A DNA stretch of 64,000 nucleotides from Halodesulfovibrio marinisediminis DSM 17456 (GCF_900129975.1 NZ_FSRG01000004.1:248001-312000), one strand, 5' to 3'. Shown: positions 9,148 through 20,910, counted from the stretch's first letter. Notes: a model not told the origin generated them from the letters alone. A program made the numbers and translations.

Positions 9148-9636
9148 TCACCATTGGTGAATAAACGTGTAATCACCAAATGCCATGCTAACGTGACATT
9201 CAACACAACGTTTGATTTTACCTTCCTCAATAACCGTTCCGTTTGCCTCATACGAAGCCCAAAACCAATTTCCAGCGGAAGGGGCGTAGTTTGGGCGTTT
9301 TTGCATGAGGTCTATGGTAAGGAGAGTTGTCCCGTCTTCGTCATAATTTTCCATTACAATAATGGAGCCTTCTTCAGCTTGATAGACAGATCGTGACGCA
9401 ATTTTGTTGGGATAGATTTGAATACGAGCTCCATGAGGTGGCGAACCGTTCTTCATGCCGTTTGTATCATCAAACTGATTCCATTCAGTATAAGGATTTG
9501 TCAGGGTGATGTATTGCCAAAGCGCGTCGGCATCAGTCATCGGAGGCAGTGCACCTTGGTAAGGTTTGAAGATCGAACATGCAGAAAACAAACATAGAGA
9601 GCTGATAAAGCATACAACCATAATACGTTGTTTCAT
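9148..9636 (-). CDS. Cytochrome P460-like haem lipoprotein
   Basis: A 162-residue exported lipoprotein. The signal peptide has a lipobox ending 'LFSACS', with acylation expected on Cys20. The mature part shows the cytochrome P460 pattern: 'YTEWNQFDDTNGMKNGSPPHGARIQIYPN' and a C-terminal 'KRCVECHVSMAFGDYTF', where CVECH is a c-type haem attachment site. P460 proteins act on hydroxylamine or NO or are electron carriers; the function here is unknown. GGAGGATT precedes the ATG. It lies just downstream of the flavodiiron gene on the same strand (131-bp gap), so a shared role in nitrosative or oxidative stress is possible but only inferred. Confidence 0.78.
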   Translation of the reverse strand: MKQRIMVVCFISSLCLFSACSIFKPYQGALPPMTDADALWQYITLTNPYTEWNQFDDTNGMKNGSPPHGARIQIYPNKIASRSVYQAEEGSIIVMENYDEDGTTLLTIDLMQKRPNYAPSAGNWFWASYEANGTVIEEGKIKRCVECHVSMAFGDYTFIHQW

Positions 9637-9767
9637 AGTAATCCTCCGAAATAGTCGAATGATCTAGCTGTGATATATACTATTCAAGATGTAATGTGTT
9701 TTATTACTTGTTGATTTTGTTGTTATATTTATTCTATAATGCCTGATTTTTTTATAATGCGGTTTAG

Positions 9768-10958
9768 CTAAAATGTTGCAGAAGCAAAATCGACCCCGAA
9801 TTGCAATGCTTTTGTACGATCATCAGTGTCCATTCTCCAGTTTACGCGGAACTCTTCACCTGTAACAGTGAATCCTGCATTTGTAAGTTGTGCATTTAAT
9901 ATCTTTGCAGCTTCTCCACTCCATCCATACGATGTAAACGCGTTTGCCTTTTTGTTCATAAATTTAAGTCCTTGAAACTCTTCGAGTAGAGCTGCTAAGC
10001 TGGATAAGGGACCTTTATTGAAGGTTGGTGATCCTAATAACACTGCCTTAGAACGGAAGACTTCCGTTAGAATGTCGTTTTTGTCTGCTTTTGCAGCATG
10101 AAACAGTTTCACCTGCGTTGCAGGACTGTGCTGCAGTATTCCCTGAGCAATTGTTTCTGCAATTATCTTAGTGGCATTGTACATTGTGTCATAGATGATA
10201 GTGATTTGGTCATCCTGATATGCATCGCACCACTGAAGATAGTGTTCGATGATCTGTTCCGGATTGTTGCGCCAGATAATACCGTGGCTGGGCGCAATCA
10301 TTTTCACAGGAATCCCTGTGACGAGGAAGTCCGTAATGCGACTTTTGATAATGGAACTGAAGGGGGTAAGGATATTGGCAAAGTACTTTATGGCTTCTTC
10401 GTACAAGGTGCATTTGTCTGCCAGATCGTTAAACAGCAGTTCATGTGCGTAGTGCTGTCCGAATGCATCGTTGGAAAATAGAATATTTTCACCGGAGAGG
10501 TGCGTCATCATGGAGTCCGGCCAATGTACCATAGGGATCGGATGAAATGTGAGGGCATTCTTCCCGAGGGATAATTTGTCACCAGTACCTACGGGGTGAA
10601 AAGTCCAGTCTTGATGATAATGCCCAGAAAGTGATGTAATGGCTTGTTTGGTGCAATAAATCGGCGTGTTGGGAATATGTTTCATTAATGCCGGTAGCGC
10701 GCCGCTATGGTCAGGTTCTGCATGATTACAGATGATATAATCTATCTGATCTAAGTCGATTTCTCGTTTAAGATTTTCGACAAACTCATCACCATATGGT
10801 TCCCACACCGTATCAACTAATGCCGTCTTTTCATCTTTAATAAGATAGGCGTTGTATGTAGTTCCTTTGTGTGTGGAATACTCTTTTCCATGCGCGGTGC
10901 GGAGTTCCCAGTCTATTTTACCAACCCATGAGACATTATTGGTTACCTTTTTATGCAC
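9768..10958 (-). CDS. Flavodiiron protein (rubredoxin:oxygen oxidoreductase type)
   Basis: A 396-residue A-type flavoprotein starting with GTG at 10958 behind AGGAGAA. Residues 1-250 are a metallo-beta-lactamase-like diiron domain with 'CNHAEPDHSGALP' (HxExDH), the His in 'PMVHWPDSM', the Asp in 'LFSNDAFGQH' and 'APSHGIIW'. Residues 255-396 are a flavodoxin domain with FMN loop 'IYDTMYNATKIIAETI'. No extra rubredoxin module is fused, as in Desulfovibrio Roo. It reduces O2 to water or NO to N2O using reduced rubredoxin in the cytoplasm. rbo and rub genes are not adjacent here. Confidence 0.92.
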   Translation of the reverse strand: MHKKVTNNVSWVGKIDWELRTAHGKEYSTHKGTTYNAYLIKDEKTALVDTVWEPYGDEFVENLKREIDLDQIDYIICNHAEPDHSGALPALMKHIPNTPIYCTKQAITSLSGHYHQDWTFHPVGTGDKLSLGKNALTFHPIPMVHWPDSMMTHLSGENILFSNDAFGQHYAHELLFNDLADKCTLYEEAIKYFANILTPFSSIIKSRITDFLVTGIPVKMIAPSHGIIWRNNPEQIIEHYLQWCDAYQDDQITIIYDTMYNATKIIAETIAQGILQHSPATQVKLFHAAKADKNDILTEVFRSKAVLLGSPTFNKGPLSSLAALLEEFQGLKFMNKKANAFTSYGWSGEAAKILNAQLTNAGFTVTGEEFRVNWRMDTDDRTKALQFGVDFASATF

Positions 10959-11117
10959 GTAGTTCTCCTACTTAGTTGTAATTGCAGGAGAGTGTAGCAT
11001 GGTTGATAGGTGGATTATTTGATAACTCTTTTGTGAAGTTGTGACGCCTTGTTATTTTAAGAAAGGTAGTAGGGCATAAATCTTGAGGCTACGTAAACAA
11101 CGAGCTGGCTTCGCGAG

Positions 11118-11217
11118 TAAAAGTCTTTAAAGAGTCCAGAGAACCTTTCTACAGAGCCTTAGCCGTTCTCGAAAAATGAGAGATTATGGATAACAAGGTC
11201 CTCTGGCCGCCAGAGAC
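11118..11217 (-). repeat. Dispersed intergenic repeat, copy A
   Basis: Read on the minus strand this copy starts with GTCTCTGGCGGCCAGAGG and ends with a run resembling AGACTTTTA; its inner arms CCAGAG/CTCTGG form a long hairpin. It shares this head, arms and tail with copies at 24045-24116, 24281-24341 and 53771-53828. A further 30 bp at the tail side (11090-11117) also matches copy B. It lies just beyond the eno terminator. Confidence 0.6.
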
Positions 11218-11261
11218 AAAATGGGCGTCGATGAGAATGTGTTGCAGACAACCCCACTGCA

Positions 11262-11299
11262 AAAATAAAAAAGCCGGAACGCGAAGGCGTTCCGGCTTT
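11262..11299 (-). terminator. Intrinsic terminator of eno
   Basis: On the minus strand a 13-bp stem (AAAGCCGGAACGC with GCGTTCCGGCTTT) and a 4-nt loop lead into a TTTTTTATTTTT tail. Confidence 0.92.
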
Positions 11300-11324
11300 A
11301 ATGCTGTGCTGTTCGGAGCGATGA

Positions 11325-13480
<2,156 letters not shown>

Positions 13481-13917
13481 ATTTCCTCTGGTTGAATCTC
13501 AACGCCTGAGCATGGAATCTAAAGTCAGTGAATGTTTTTTTAACGAATACTAAATCACTTTGTTAATTATCTCATGCTCACTACTGGTATTTCAGTATTA
13601 AAATTAAATCTGAATACAGACAATACATAGTAGTATACTGTGCGGCATCTACAAATTATTGAAATCGCCCAAAACACTCATACGAAATATAAGGGTATGC
13701 GTTGTTTTGTTGGCAAAAATGCTCTGTGGTTTTCAGGTCACGGCATCTTTATTCATACATGGCTTGACCATGCACTCTACTGCGCCAACGACTTGTGCTG
13801 TAGCGGCACGTACCCTCTTTGATAGAATAAAACAAGAGAACAAAAAAGAGAAAAAACAAATAAAGCTACATGAAACAGTTTACAACATCTCTGTAGCACA
13901 TCCTGTAAGGAGATTTA
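13481..13917. other. Intergenic region between coaX and the cytochrome operon
   Basis: About 435 bp hold the two divergent upstream regions. Short frames occur but none has a ribosome site or a recognisable product. A TAGAAT hexamer near 13824 could be a -10 element of the cytochrome operon but lacks a good -35 partner. Confidence 0.35.
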
Positions 13918-14979
13918 ATGCAAGCTGCTGCTCTTATTCCTGCTCCAGAAGCCATACCGGTGGCTGCCGGTTGTTTGGAAGGACTTTTGATTGTCACGTT
14001 TGCTTTACACATTATTCTCATTAATTCTGTTCTGGGCGGTGCTATAGTCTGTTCAGTACGTAGCGTTGTGAACAAAAATAGTATTGCTATCAAAAAAATT
14101 GCCAAGGTTTTGCCGTCACTGTTTGCACTGGCTATTAACTTAGGTGTTGCTCCTCTCTTATTCATCCAGATACTCTACGGACAATACATGTATACAAGTT
14201 CCATTTTGATGGCGATGTATTGGTTGAGTGTCTTTTTTCTCGCTATTTTTGCCTACTATGCTTTGTATGTGTTTGCCGGTCGATACGGCGGGCATGCAAA
14301 AGTTTCCATGTCGATCTTTCTGAGTAGTGTAGCCATGTTGTGCATTGGACTTGTGTTTTCCAACAATATGACGCTGATGCTGCGACCGGATATGTGGTTT
14401 GCTTACTTTGCTTCCTCCGGTGGCACCCTTCTTAACTTTGGTGACCAGACCGTTTGGCCGCGATACCTGCATGTTGTGGTTGCTTCTATAGCCGTTGGTG
14501 GTTTGGTGTTAGCCCTTGTTGCCCGACATAAGATTGCTAAGGAATCTGAAGAACTGGCTATGCAGGAAGAGCGGTTGGGGTTGAATATTTTTCTGATCAC
14601 CTCACTGGTTCAGATCATGATCGGCGCGACATTGTTTTTTTCGTTGCCGGAACATTTGCGTCACCTCTTTTCCGGCGGGTCAGAGTTCTACACAGGAGCA
14701 TTGTTGGTTGGGCTCGCGTCCGTTGCAATGTTGCTGTTCCAAGCGGCAGCACGAAACTTATACGGAACCATTATTACCCTAGTTTTTACCGTGCTTGTGA
14801 TGGCAGGTTTGAGGGCATTGGTCCGCAAAGCTATGCTTGATCCGTATGGCGGCTTGGCAGCCCTACCGGTTGAAACAGAAGTATCTCCTTTCCTGATGTT
14901 CATTGTTGCCTTGGTGCTTGGTCTTGGTGTCATTGCCTATATGATTAATCTTGCAATGCGTAGCAGTGAGGAGGTGTAG
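13918..14979 (+). CDS. Polytopic membrane protein, partner of the adjacent bd-like cytochrome
   Basis: A 353-residue integral membrane protein with about eight or nine hydrophobic segments, starting after AAGGAGATTTA. The first helix, 'CLEGLLIVTFALHIILINSVLGGAI', has His31 placed like the axial haem ligand in the first helix of cytochrome bd subunit I proteins. The next gene begins one base after its stop, and the two form an operon. In the cytochrome bd superfamily, c-type variants are encoded beside a second CydA-like membrane subunit, so I infer that role. It lacks c-type haem sites. Electron donor and acceptor are unknown. Confidence 0.6.
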   Translation: MQAAALIPAPEAIPVAAGCLEGLLIVTFALHIILINSVLGGAIVCSVRSVVNKNSIAIKKIAKVLPSLFALAINLGVAPLLFIQILYGQYMYTSSILMAMYWLSVFFLAIFAYYALYVFAGRYGGHAKVSMSIFLSSVAMLCIGLVFSNNMTLMLRPDMWFAYFASSGGTLLNFGDQTVWPRYLHVVVASIAVGGLVLALVARHKIAKESEELAMQEERLGLNIFLITSLVQIMIGATLFFSLPEHLRHLFSGGSEFYTGALLVGLASVAMLLFQAAARNLYGTIITLVFTVLVMAGLRALVRKAMLDPYGGLAALPVETEVSPFLMFIVALVLGLGVIAYMINLAMRSSEEV

Positions 14980-14980
14980 T

Positions 14981-17614
14981 ATGGAATACCCAGTATGGTG
15001 GCTGCCTTCTGTTTCCGGCGGACTGCTCATTGCATGTATTTCGATTATTCATGTGTTCATCGCCCATTTTGCGGTTGGCGGTGGTTTCTTTCTCGTGCTT
15101 ACAGAGCGTAAAGGCTATGCGGAAGATAATCCTCACATTGTTGAGTACGTAAAACGTCATACCAAGTTTTTCCTTTTGTTGACCATGGTCGCAGGGGGAC
15201 TGACTGGTGTAGGTATATGGTTCACTATCAGTCTGGTTTCGCCAGCGGCTACCTCGGTGCTGGTTCGTAGATTTGGATTTGGATGGGCAACAGAGTGGGT
15301 GTTTTTTCTTTGTGAAATTGTAGCCCTTCTTATTTACCATTATCGTTTTGGAAAGATGTCCCGCCGTGATCATCAAATCATCGGCTGGTTGTATGCGCTA
15401 TTCGCGTTTCTTTCGTTGTTTGTTGTTAACGGCATTATCACCATGATGCTGACACCGGGGAACTGGCTTGAAACGAAAGCCTTCTGGGATGGCTTTTGGA
15501 ATCCGACGTTCTGGCCTTCTCTCTGGCTACGATTCTCTATTTGCCTCATGTTTGCAGGGCTGTTTGCTCTTGTGACTGCGTATCGAATCGAAGACGAAAA
15601 AACACGTGAGCAGATGATTCGCTATGCTGTTCGGTTTGTGGCGTATCCCTTTGCTCTTCTTGTCGCCTGTGCGGTCTGGTATGTGTTTGCCCTTCCAGAA
15701 GCTCAGCTTTCTATGGTGCTTAAAAAGTCTGCACAGACTCCACAGCTTGTAGAGATTTTTCTTCCGCTTTCAGCAGTCTTACTGGTTGGAGTGCTAACCT
15801 TTGCCTACGTTACACCGCAGGCAGTGCGTCCTGTGTTGCTTGCGGTGTTGCTTGTGGTTGGTATTGGACAGATAGGTACGTTTGAATGGATTCGAGAGGC
15901 TGGGCGTCGTCCATACATTATTTACGGGTACATGTGGTCAAATTCAGTTCTGGTTGAACAGACAGAAGATATTCGTAAAAATGGAATGCTTGCCTATGCT
16001 AAGTGGTCAAATATTAGAGAAATCAATGAGGATAACCTTCTTAAAGCCGGAGAGGACTTGTACCGGATACAGTGCTTAGGGTGTCACGGCTTGAGCGGCC
16101 CTATGTTTGCCGCAGAGAAAGTGGCTGCTGGTCTTACCCGAGAAGGCTTGATGGCACAGTTCAATGGGCAAGGAAAGTTACGTGAATTTATGCCACCGTT
16201 CCTTGGTAATGATGCCGAACGAAAGGCTGTTTCTGCATACCTTGCCCATGCGATGAATAAATCGCTTGAAGAGGAACCGGCAAAACAGCCTCAAATAGAA
16301 GATGTTACATTGCCGGCGTTTAATCTTGAAGACTCAGAATATGTTCTTGTTGCATGGGGAACGGAAGGTGTGAACACAATTTCTGATAACTATTCGAATT
16401 TTACCATGCAGATACCCGGCTCAACGATTCGCGCCCAACTCTTTCTGCGTGATGAAGTTCCAGAGATTGTTACAGAAGATGTAGTTCTCACGTACCGAAT
16501 TGAAAAAGCGTTTTCTACCCCAGCTGAGCATGTGACATTCTGGCATTACGCCAACCAACTTACGGGCAAAGATTTGCCGCCGGACACCGGCATATGTGAT
16601 ATAAATCTTATAGGTACTTTTAAGCTCGATGAGGAGAACAGGGCTTTCGTAGCTTGTTCTTTGCCGATCTTTCCATATTCAAACAGTGGAACGGTTAACC
16701 CGTATCCTTTGTTAAATGTAGAAGCACGTACGGCAGACGGCAAACTTCTTGCCGCAACTAAAGTTGCTGTTCCTATCTCAACTGAATGGGGATGCCGAAA
16801 CTGTCATGATGGCTCATGGCGTGTGGCTGATACAGCCGGTATCTCCAATAAGACTGCGGATAATATTCTTGCCGCACACGACAAAATTAATGGTACCAGC
16901 CTTGTTGATAAGGCTGAGCACGGTACCCCGCCGAAGTGTCAATCCTGCCACGAGTCTTCACGGACTGGCGATGCCGGTAAAAAAGAAATTCTTGGTTTTT
17001 CTGCAGCCATTCATGGTTGGCATGCAAATTATCTTACAGGTCGTGACGACATAACTTGTGAAAGCTGTCATCCAGCAGCTCATAACACGAATACCCAAGC
17101 AATGCGGGGGCTACATGTCGATCGTGATATAACATGCACCAACTGTCATGGCACAATGGAAGATCATGCACTTGGTTTGCTGAAGGCGGAAAAAGAAAAA
17201 GGAAAGCCAAGGGCAGAGTTCTTGATGACAAACCTTACTCCTCGAGTGTCAGCGACGTTTGATGAAGTTCAGCCGCGCGAAGCATGGACTAATCAACCTG
17301 ATTGCGGGGTGTGTCATTCCTTCTCTGAGACTCCAGACAGCGATGCTTCAGCCGTGAATAAGTGGACAGAAAATGCCCAAGGTCTTTTTAAGAACAGAAA
17401 GGATGACTTGGAAGCGGTCATGTGTCAGGCCTGTCATGGCACTGCTCATGCCTTGTATCCGGCAGATAACGGGTATGGCGAAGTGCGTAACAACATTACG
17501 CCGATGCAGTATCAAAAGTTTGCAGCACCACTTGGTTCTGAAGGTTCCTGCATATGTCATACAATGGAAATGAGTGTGTACGACTCAGCACACCACCCGA
17601 TTGTTGAAAAGTAA
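14981..17614 (+). CDS. Cytochrome bd-superfamily membrane protein fused to a multihaem c tail
   Basis: The start is the ATG at 14981, with AGGAGG upstream overlapping the end of the preceding gene; 877 residues. Residues 1-320 are membrane-embedded with CydA-like features, including His24 and His29 in the first helix ('IIHVFIAHFAVGGGF') and 'RFGFGWATEWVFFLCEIVAL'. Residues 345-420 form a monohaem cytochrome c domain (CLGCH at 365). The C-terminal third carries six more CxxCH sites near residues 605, 653, 693, 719, 775 and 815, and an odd CICH at 857. It probably passes quinol or periplasmic electrons to or from a haem site; it resembles the c-haem (OR-C) branch of the bd oxygen reductase superfamily. 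Oxygen reduction itself is not demonstrable from sequence. Confidence 0.8.
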   Translation: MEYPVWWLPSVSGGLLIACISIIHVFIAHFAVGGGFFLVLTERKGYAEDNPHIVEYVKRHTKFFLLLTMVAGGLTGVGIWFTISLVSPAATSVLVRRFGFGWATEWVFFLCEIVALLIYHYRFGKMSRRDHQIIGWLYALFAFLSLFVVNGIITMMLTPGNWLETKAFWDGFWNPTFWPSLWLRFSICLMFAGLFALVTAYRIEDEKTREQMIRYAVRFVAYPFALLVACAVWYVFALPEAQLSMVLKKSAQTPQLVEIFLPLSAVLLVGVLTFAYVTPQAVRPVLLAVLLVVGIGQIGTFEWIREAGRRPYIIYGYMWSNSVLVEQTEDIRKNGMLAYAKWSNIREINEDNLLKAGEDLYRIQCLGCHGLSGPMFAAEKVAAGLTREGLMAQFNGQGKLREFMPPFLGNDAERKAVSAYLAHAMNKSLEEEPAKQPQIEDVTLPAFNLEDSEYVLVAWGTEGVNTISDNYSNFTMQIPGSTIRAQLFLRDEVPEIVTEDVVLTYRIEKAFSTPAEHVTFWHYANQLTGKDLPPDTGICDINLIGTFKLDEENRAFVACSLPIFPYSNSGTVNPYPLLNVEARTADGKLLAATKVAVPISTEWGCRNCHDGSWRVADTAGISNKTADNILAAHDKINGTSLVDKAEHGTPPKCQSCHESSRTGDAGKKEILGFSAAIHGWHANYLTGRDDITCESCHPAAHNTNTQAMRGLHVDRDITCTNCHGTMEDHALGLLKAEKEKGKPRAEFLMTNLTPRVSATFDEVQPREAWTNQPDCGVCHSFSETPDSDASAVNKWTENAQGLFKNRKDDLEAVMCQACHGTAHALYPADNGYGEVRNNITPMQYQKFAAPLGSEGSCICHTMEMSVYDSAHHPIVEK

Positions 17615-17619
17615 CAACT

Positions 17620-17650
17620 AAAAGCTGCCCGCTTATGTGGGCAGCTTTTT
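17620..17650. terminator. Bidirectional terminator between cytochrome operon and photolyase
   Basis: AAAAGCTGCCC at 17620 pairs with GGGCAGCTTTT at 17639, with flanking A- and T-runs. The hairpin overlaps the last codons of the convergent photolyase gene. Confidence 0.85.
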
Positions 17651-18994
17651 TACAGCATCTGTGACTTGCTGGATATATTCTTCAACGTTAAATTTACGCT
17701 TTGCACCGTTATAGTTCATGTATCGTATGGTGCCGAAAATAGCCCTTTCACGCCATGGTCTGTCGTGTATCCCGCCAATGGACCAAGCTATCCCCGTATA
17801 TCCGTTGGAATCAACCCCATCGAGCGAGTATGTGTCGTTAAGGTAAATCGCATGATGCATGGCTTCTTCAGGTGAGGCAGTCCATTCCAGAATCTTTTTT
17901 GCCCAGTACATGCGCATGTACCCGTGCATTTTTCCAAGATACAGTAGCTCCTGTTGTGCAGCGTTCCAAAGAGGATCGTGTGTTCTTCCTTGTTCCAGCT
18001 CCTTTAGTGAATATAAGTAGTCACGAGGGTCAGAGCGATGCTTAGTAAGTGTTTCCTGTGCCCATTTCGGGAAGCAGTCTGTTGAATCATACTGTGGATT
18101 GTAGAAGCAGAAATTGTCTGCAAGCTCACGGCGTACCACGAGTTCTTCAAGGAAGACCTCTTTTGCTTCGGCAGGGACTTGAGGGTGGTCTAACGTCGTG
18201 AGTACTGCACGTTGAGCGGAAACCATACCGAAATGTAGATATGGAGAAAGGTTGGAGAGTGCATTTTTTGTGGGATCGTTTCTGTGTAGGTATTGGTAAA
18301 TTTTTTTGTTCACGAAATGATTGAGTACGTCCTGAGCCGCTTTTTCACCGGATTTAAAATTTGTTAGAACAGAAGGGCTATTTTGTTCTGTTTGTGGTGT
18401 GGTAAGCGGCTCTGAGCGAAGAGAGCCTTTCCATACTTGCTGCGGGGCGGTGAGTTTTGGAAAAGGCGTAAGGAACTGTTCCAGCAGCCTATGAATTTTG
18501 GGGCGGATGGTGCGGGCTGCATATTCCTGTTTGTTAGAAGCATAGCGCACGGGAACTATGTTACGTCCGTCGACTTCAGCAATAGCGCACTCTGTATGCT
18601 CCTTAATAGCATGGAGCCATAACCGTTGTGGCTTGAGGGCGGAGTGGTCTGTTACAAGAAGGGATGGGGTAAATATTGTGATGAGTTCTGCCAATTCTTT
18701 CGGCTTGTGTGCATTGCAATTAAGGAACTGGATTCCAACTTTCTCAAGCGAACTTTGGAGTTCGGTTAAGCTGTCGAAGAGGAACTTTTTTTGTCTGTAT
18801 GAGCCTTGCGGTGTTGAGCCGGAGAGGCAGAAAAGAACTAGCAGAGGCAGATTCTGATCGTTTGCCTGCTGCAAGGCATAGAGTAGGGCCCAGTTATCTT
18901 GTACTCTGTGTTCACAACGCATCCAATAGATTACGCTTTGGGGCGTTTTAGGTAGTAAGCTTTTGCGTACCATATGAATTCGTTCTGTCCGCAT
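17633..18994 (-). CDS. Deoxyribodipyrimidine photolyase, class II
   Basis: A 453-residue flavoprotein that repairs cyclobutane pyrimidine dimers with light. The N-terminal antenna domain begins near 'SVIYWMRCEHRVQDNWALLYALQQA', a hallmark of class II enzymes. The FAD-binding C-terminal domain has 'SNLSPYLHFGMVSAQRAV', 'VVRRELADNFCFYNPQYDS', 'LYLGKMHGYMRMYWAKKILEW' and 'YTGIAWSIGGIHDRPWRERAIFGTIRYMN'. AGGAGAA precedes the ATG. A photolyase in an anaerobe suggests exposure to lit surface sediment or water. It is a single gene. Confidence 0.93.
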   Translation of the reverse strand: MRTERIHMVRKSLLPKTPQSVIYWMRCEHRVQDNWALLYALQQANDQNLPLLVLFCLSGSTPQGSYRQKKFLFDSLTELQSSLEKVGIQFLNCNAHKPKELAELITIFTPSLLVTDHSALKPQRLWLHAIKEHTECAIAEVDGRNIVPVRYASNKQEYAARTIRPKIHRLLEQFLTPFPKLTAPQQVWKGSLRSEPLTTPQTEQNSPSVLTNFKSGEKAAQDVLNHFVNKKIYQYLHRNDPTKNALSNLSPYLHFGMVSAQRAVLTTLDHPQVPAEAKEVFLEELVVRRELADNFCFYNPQYDSTDCFPKWAQETLTKHRSDPRDYLYSLKELEQGRTHDPLWNAAQQELLYLGKMHGYMRMYWAKKILEWTASPEEAMHHAIYLNDTYSLDGVDSNGYTGIAWSIGGIHDRPWRERAIFGTIRYMNYNGAKRKFNVEEYIQQVTDAVKKLPT

Positions 18995-19084
18995 GGTGAT
19001 TCTCCTGTCTCCAATGAGAGATAGATGCAGTTTAGCAGAAGAGTTCTTTGGTGAAAATGAACATGCGGTGATTAGTAGTAAAGG

Positions 19085-19258
19085 TACGTTTCCAGAAGGC
19101 TGGTATTGTCACTGAATCCCTGCAGGGAAAGCCTTGTGTCTTCTTCCTTGACCAAAGCAGGTCTTTATGGAATAGGCAGTCATCAACGGCGTTGGATGAA
19201 AAATTCAACGCCTACAATTTCAGCACATACAGCAGCGCGGTTCTCCGCGCTGTTTTTT
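19085..19258 (+). ncRNA. Candidate structured RNA or leader upstream of prfC
   Basis: There is no reading frame in this 170-bp stretch, but there are two clean hairpins: GGCGTTG at 19188-19194 with CAACGCC at 19206-19212, and CAGCGCGG/CCGCGCTG (19233-19252) followed by TTTTTT, a textbook terminator 50 bp before the prfC start. Either a small RNA ends here or prfC has a leader with an attenuator. I recognise no known RNA family. The 5' end is arbitrary. Confidence 0.4.
19233..19258 (+). terminator. Intrinsic terminator or attenuator before prfC
   Basis: An 8-bp all-GC-rich stem with a TTCT loop and six Ts. No protein gene precedes it on this strand; the upstream photolyase runs the other way. 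Confidence 0.75.
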
Positions 19259-19307
19259 GCGAGATCGCACCGTTTTTATGTACAAAACGGAATACAGAGG
19301 AACAACC

Positions 19308-20894
19308 ATGAGTAAAGCTTTAGCACGTGAAGTTGATAAACGCCGTACTTTCGGCATCATCAGTCACCCGGACGCCGGTAAAACTACCCTTACAGAAAAA
19401 CTTTTGCTGTACGGTGGTGCAATTCAGATGGCGGGTTCAGTAAAGTCCCGTAAAGCGGCACGCCACGCTACTTCTGACTGGATGGCGATGGAACAGGAAC
19501 GCGGTATTTCTGTTACTTCTTCCGTTATGAAGTTTGAATACAAGGGGCATGAAGTAAACCTGCTTGATACACCGGGTCACCAGGACTTTTCCGAAGATAC
19601 CTACCGTGTACTCACTGCGGTAGACTCTGGCCTTCTGGTAATTGACTCTGCAAAAGGTGTAGAAGCTCAGACCTTGAAGCTCATGGATGTTTGTCGCCTG
19701 CGTAACACACCTATTGTTACCTTCATTAATAAGCTTGACCGTGACGGCCTTGATCCTCTGGATGTTATGGCTGACATCGAAGAGCATCTGAAGATTGAAT
19801 GTGCGCCGCTTACATGGCCTATTGGCATGGGGCAGGAATTTAAAGGTACATGGAATATCTACAAAAACGAACTGCATCTCTTCAGCGCTGTACATGAAGG
19901 TAAGACTCAGGAAGGTCTCGTTTTCAACGACGTTAATGATCCTCGCCTTGAAGAGTACCTTGGTGACTACGCTGCACAGCTTCGTGATGAATTGGAATTG
20001 CTTGAAGGTGCTGGTAACCCGTTCGACAAAGAACGTTACCTGAACGGTGAACAGACTCCTGTATTCTTCGGTTCTGCAATCAACAACTTTGGTGTGCAGG
20101 AAATGTTGGATGCGTTTGTTGAGCTTGCACCGGTTCCCAAAAGCCGTCCTACTACCACTCGAGAAGTGTCACCGTACGAAACAGATTTTTCCGGTGTTGT
20201 ATTTAAGATTCAGGCAAACATGGATAAAAATCACCGTGACCGTATCGCATTTATGCGTATCTGCTCCGGTAAGTTTACCCGTGGCATGAAGGTTAAGCAC
20301 CACCGCGTAGGTAAAGATATTGCGATTGCAAACGCGACAATCTTTATGGCGCAGGACAGAACTGGTGTAGATGAAGCGTATGCCGGTGATATTATCGGTA
20401 TCCATAACCACGGCACAATTAAGATTGGTGATACCTTTACCACCAAAGAAGAGCTGAAGTTTGTCGGTATTCCAAGCTTCTCTCCGGAACATTTTCGTCG
20501 TGTGCAGCTCAAAGACCCTATGAAACGTAAGCAGCTGCAGAAAGGCCTTGAACAGCTCGCAGAAGAAGGCGCAGTTCAGCTGTTCCGTCCGATTTCAAAC
20601 AGTGACTACATTCTTGGAGCCGTAGGTATCCTGCAGTTTGATGTAATCGTACACCGTCTGAAAGAAGAGTATAACGTAAACGCACTCTACGAACCGTGCA
20701 TGATTACCACCGCTCGTTGGATTAGCAGTGAAGACCAGAAGGTCCTTGCAGACTTTAAAGACTACTACCGCAGCGATCTTGCAATTGATGCTGAAGGATG
20801 TCTTGCCTATCTTGCTCCAAACCCTTGGAAGCTTGAATCTGCCCAAGAACGCTATCCAAAGATTGAATTCAGCACTACCCGCGAAATTCGCTAG
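19308..20894 (+). CDS. prfC: Peptide chain release factor 3
   Basis: The start is the ATG at 19308 ([15 protein letters not shown]) behind AGAGGAAC, giving 528 residues, the normal RF3 size; the frame extends upstream without a site. RF3 is a translational GTPase that recycles RF1/RF2 from the ribosome. G1 is '[15 protein letters not shown]', G2 is in '[10 protein letters not shown]', G3 is '[14 protein letters not shown]' and G4 is 'FINKLDRDG'. Domains II and III follow, with the RF3-specific '[21 protein letters not shown]'. It is a single gene ending in a strong terminator. Confidence 0.96.
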   Translation: MSKALAREVDKRRTFGIISHPDAGKTTLTEKLLLYGGAIQMAGSVKSRKAARHATSDWMAMEQERGISVTSSVMKFEYKGHEVNLLDTPGHQDFSEDTYRVLTAVDSGLLVIDSAKGVEAQTLKLMDVCRLRNTPIVTFINKLDRDGLDPLDVMADIEEHLKIECAPLTWPIGMGQEFKGTWNIYKNELHLFSAVHEGKTQEGLVFNDVNDPRLEEYLGDYAAQLRDELELLEGAGNPFDKERYLNGEQTPVFFGSAINNFGVQEMLDAFVELAPVPKSRPTTTREVSPYETDFSGVVFKIQANMDKNHRDRIAFMRICSGKFTRGMKVKHHRVGKDIAIANATIFMAQDRTGVDEAYAGDIIGIHNHGTIKIGDTFTTKEELKFVGIPSFSPEHFRRVQLKDPMKRKQLQKGLEQLAEEGAVQLFRPISNSDYILGAVGILQFDVIVHRLKEEYNVNALYEPCMITTARWISSEDQKVLADFKDYYRSDLAIDAEGCLAYLAPNPWKLESAQERYPKIEFSTTREIR

Positions 20895-20910
20895 TGTAAA
20901 AAAGATATTA

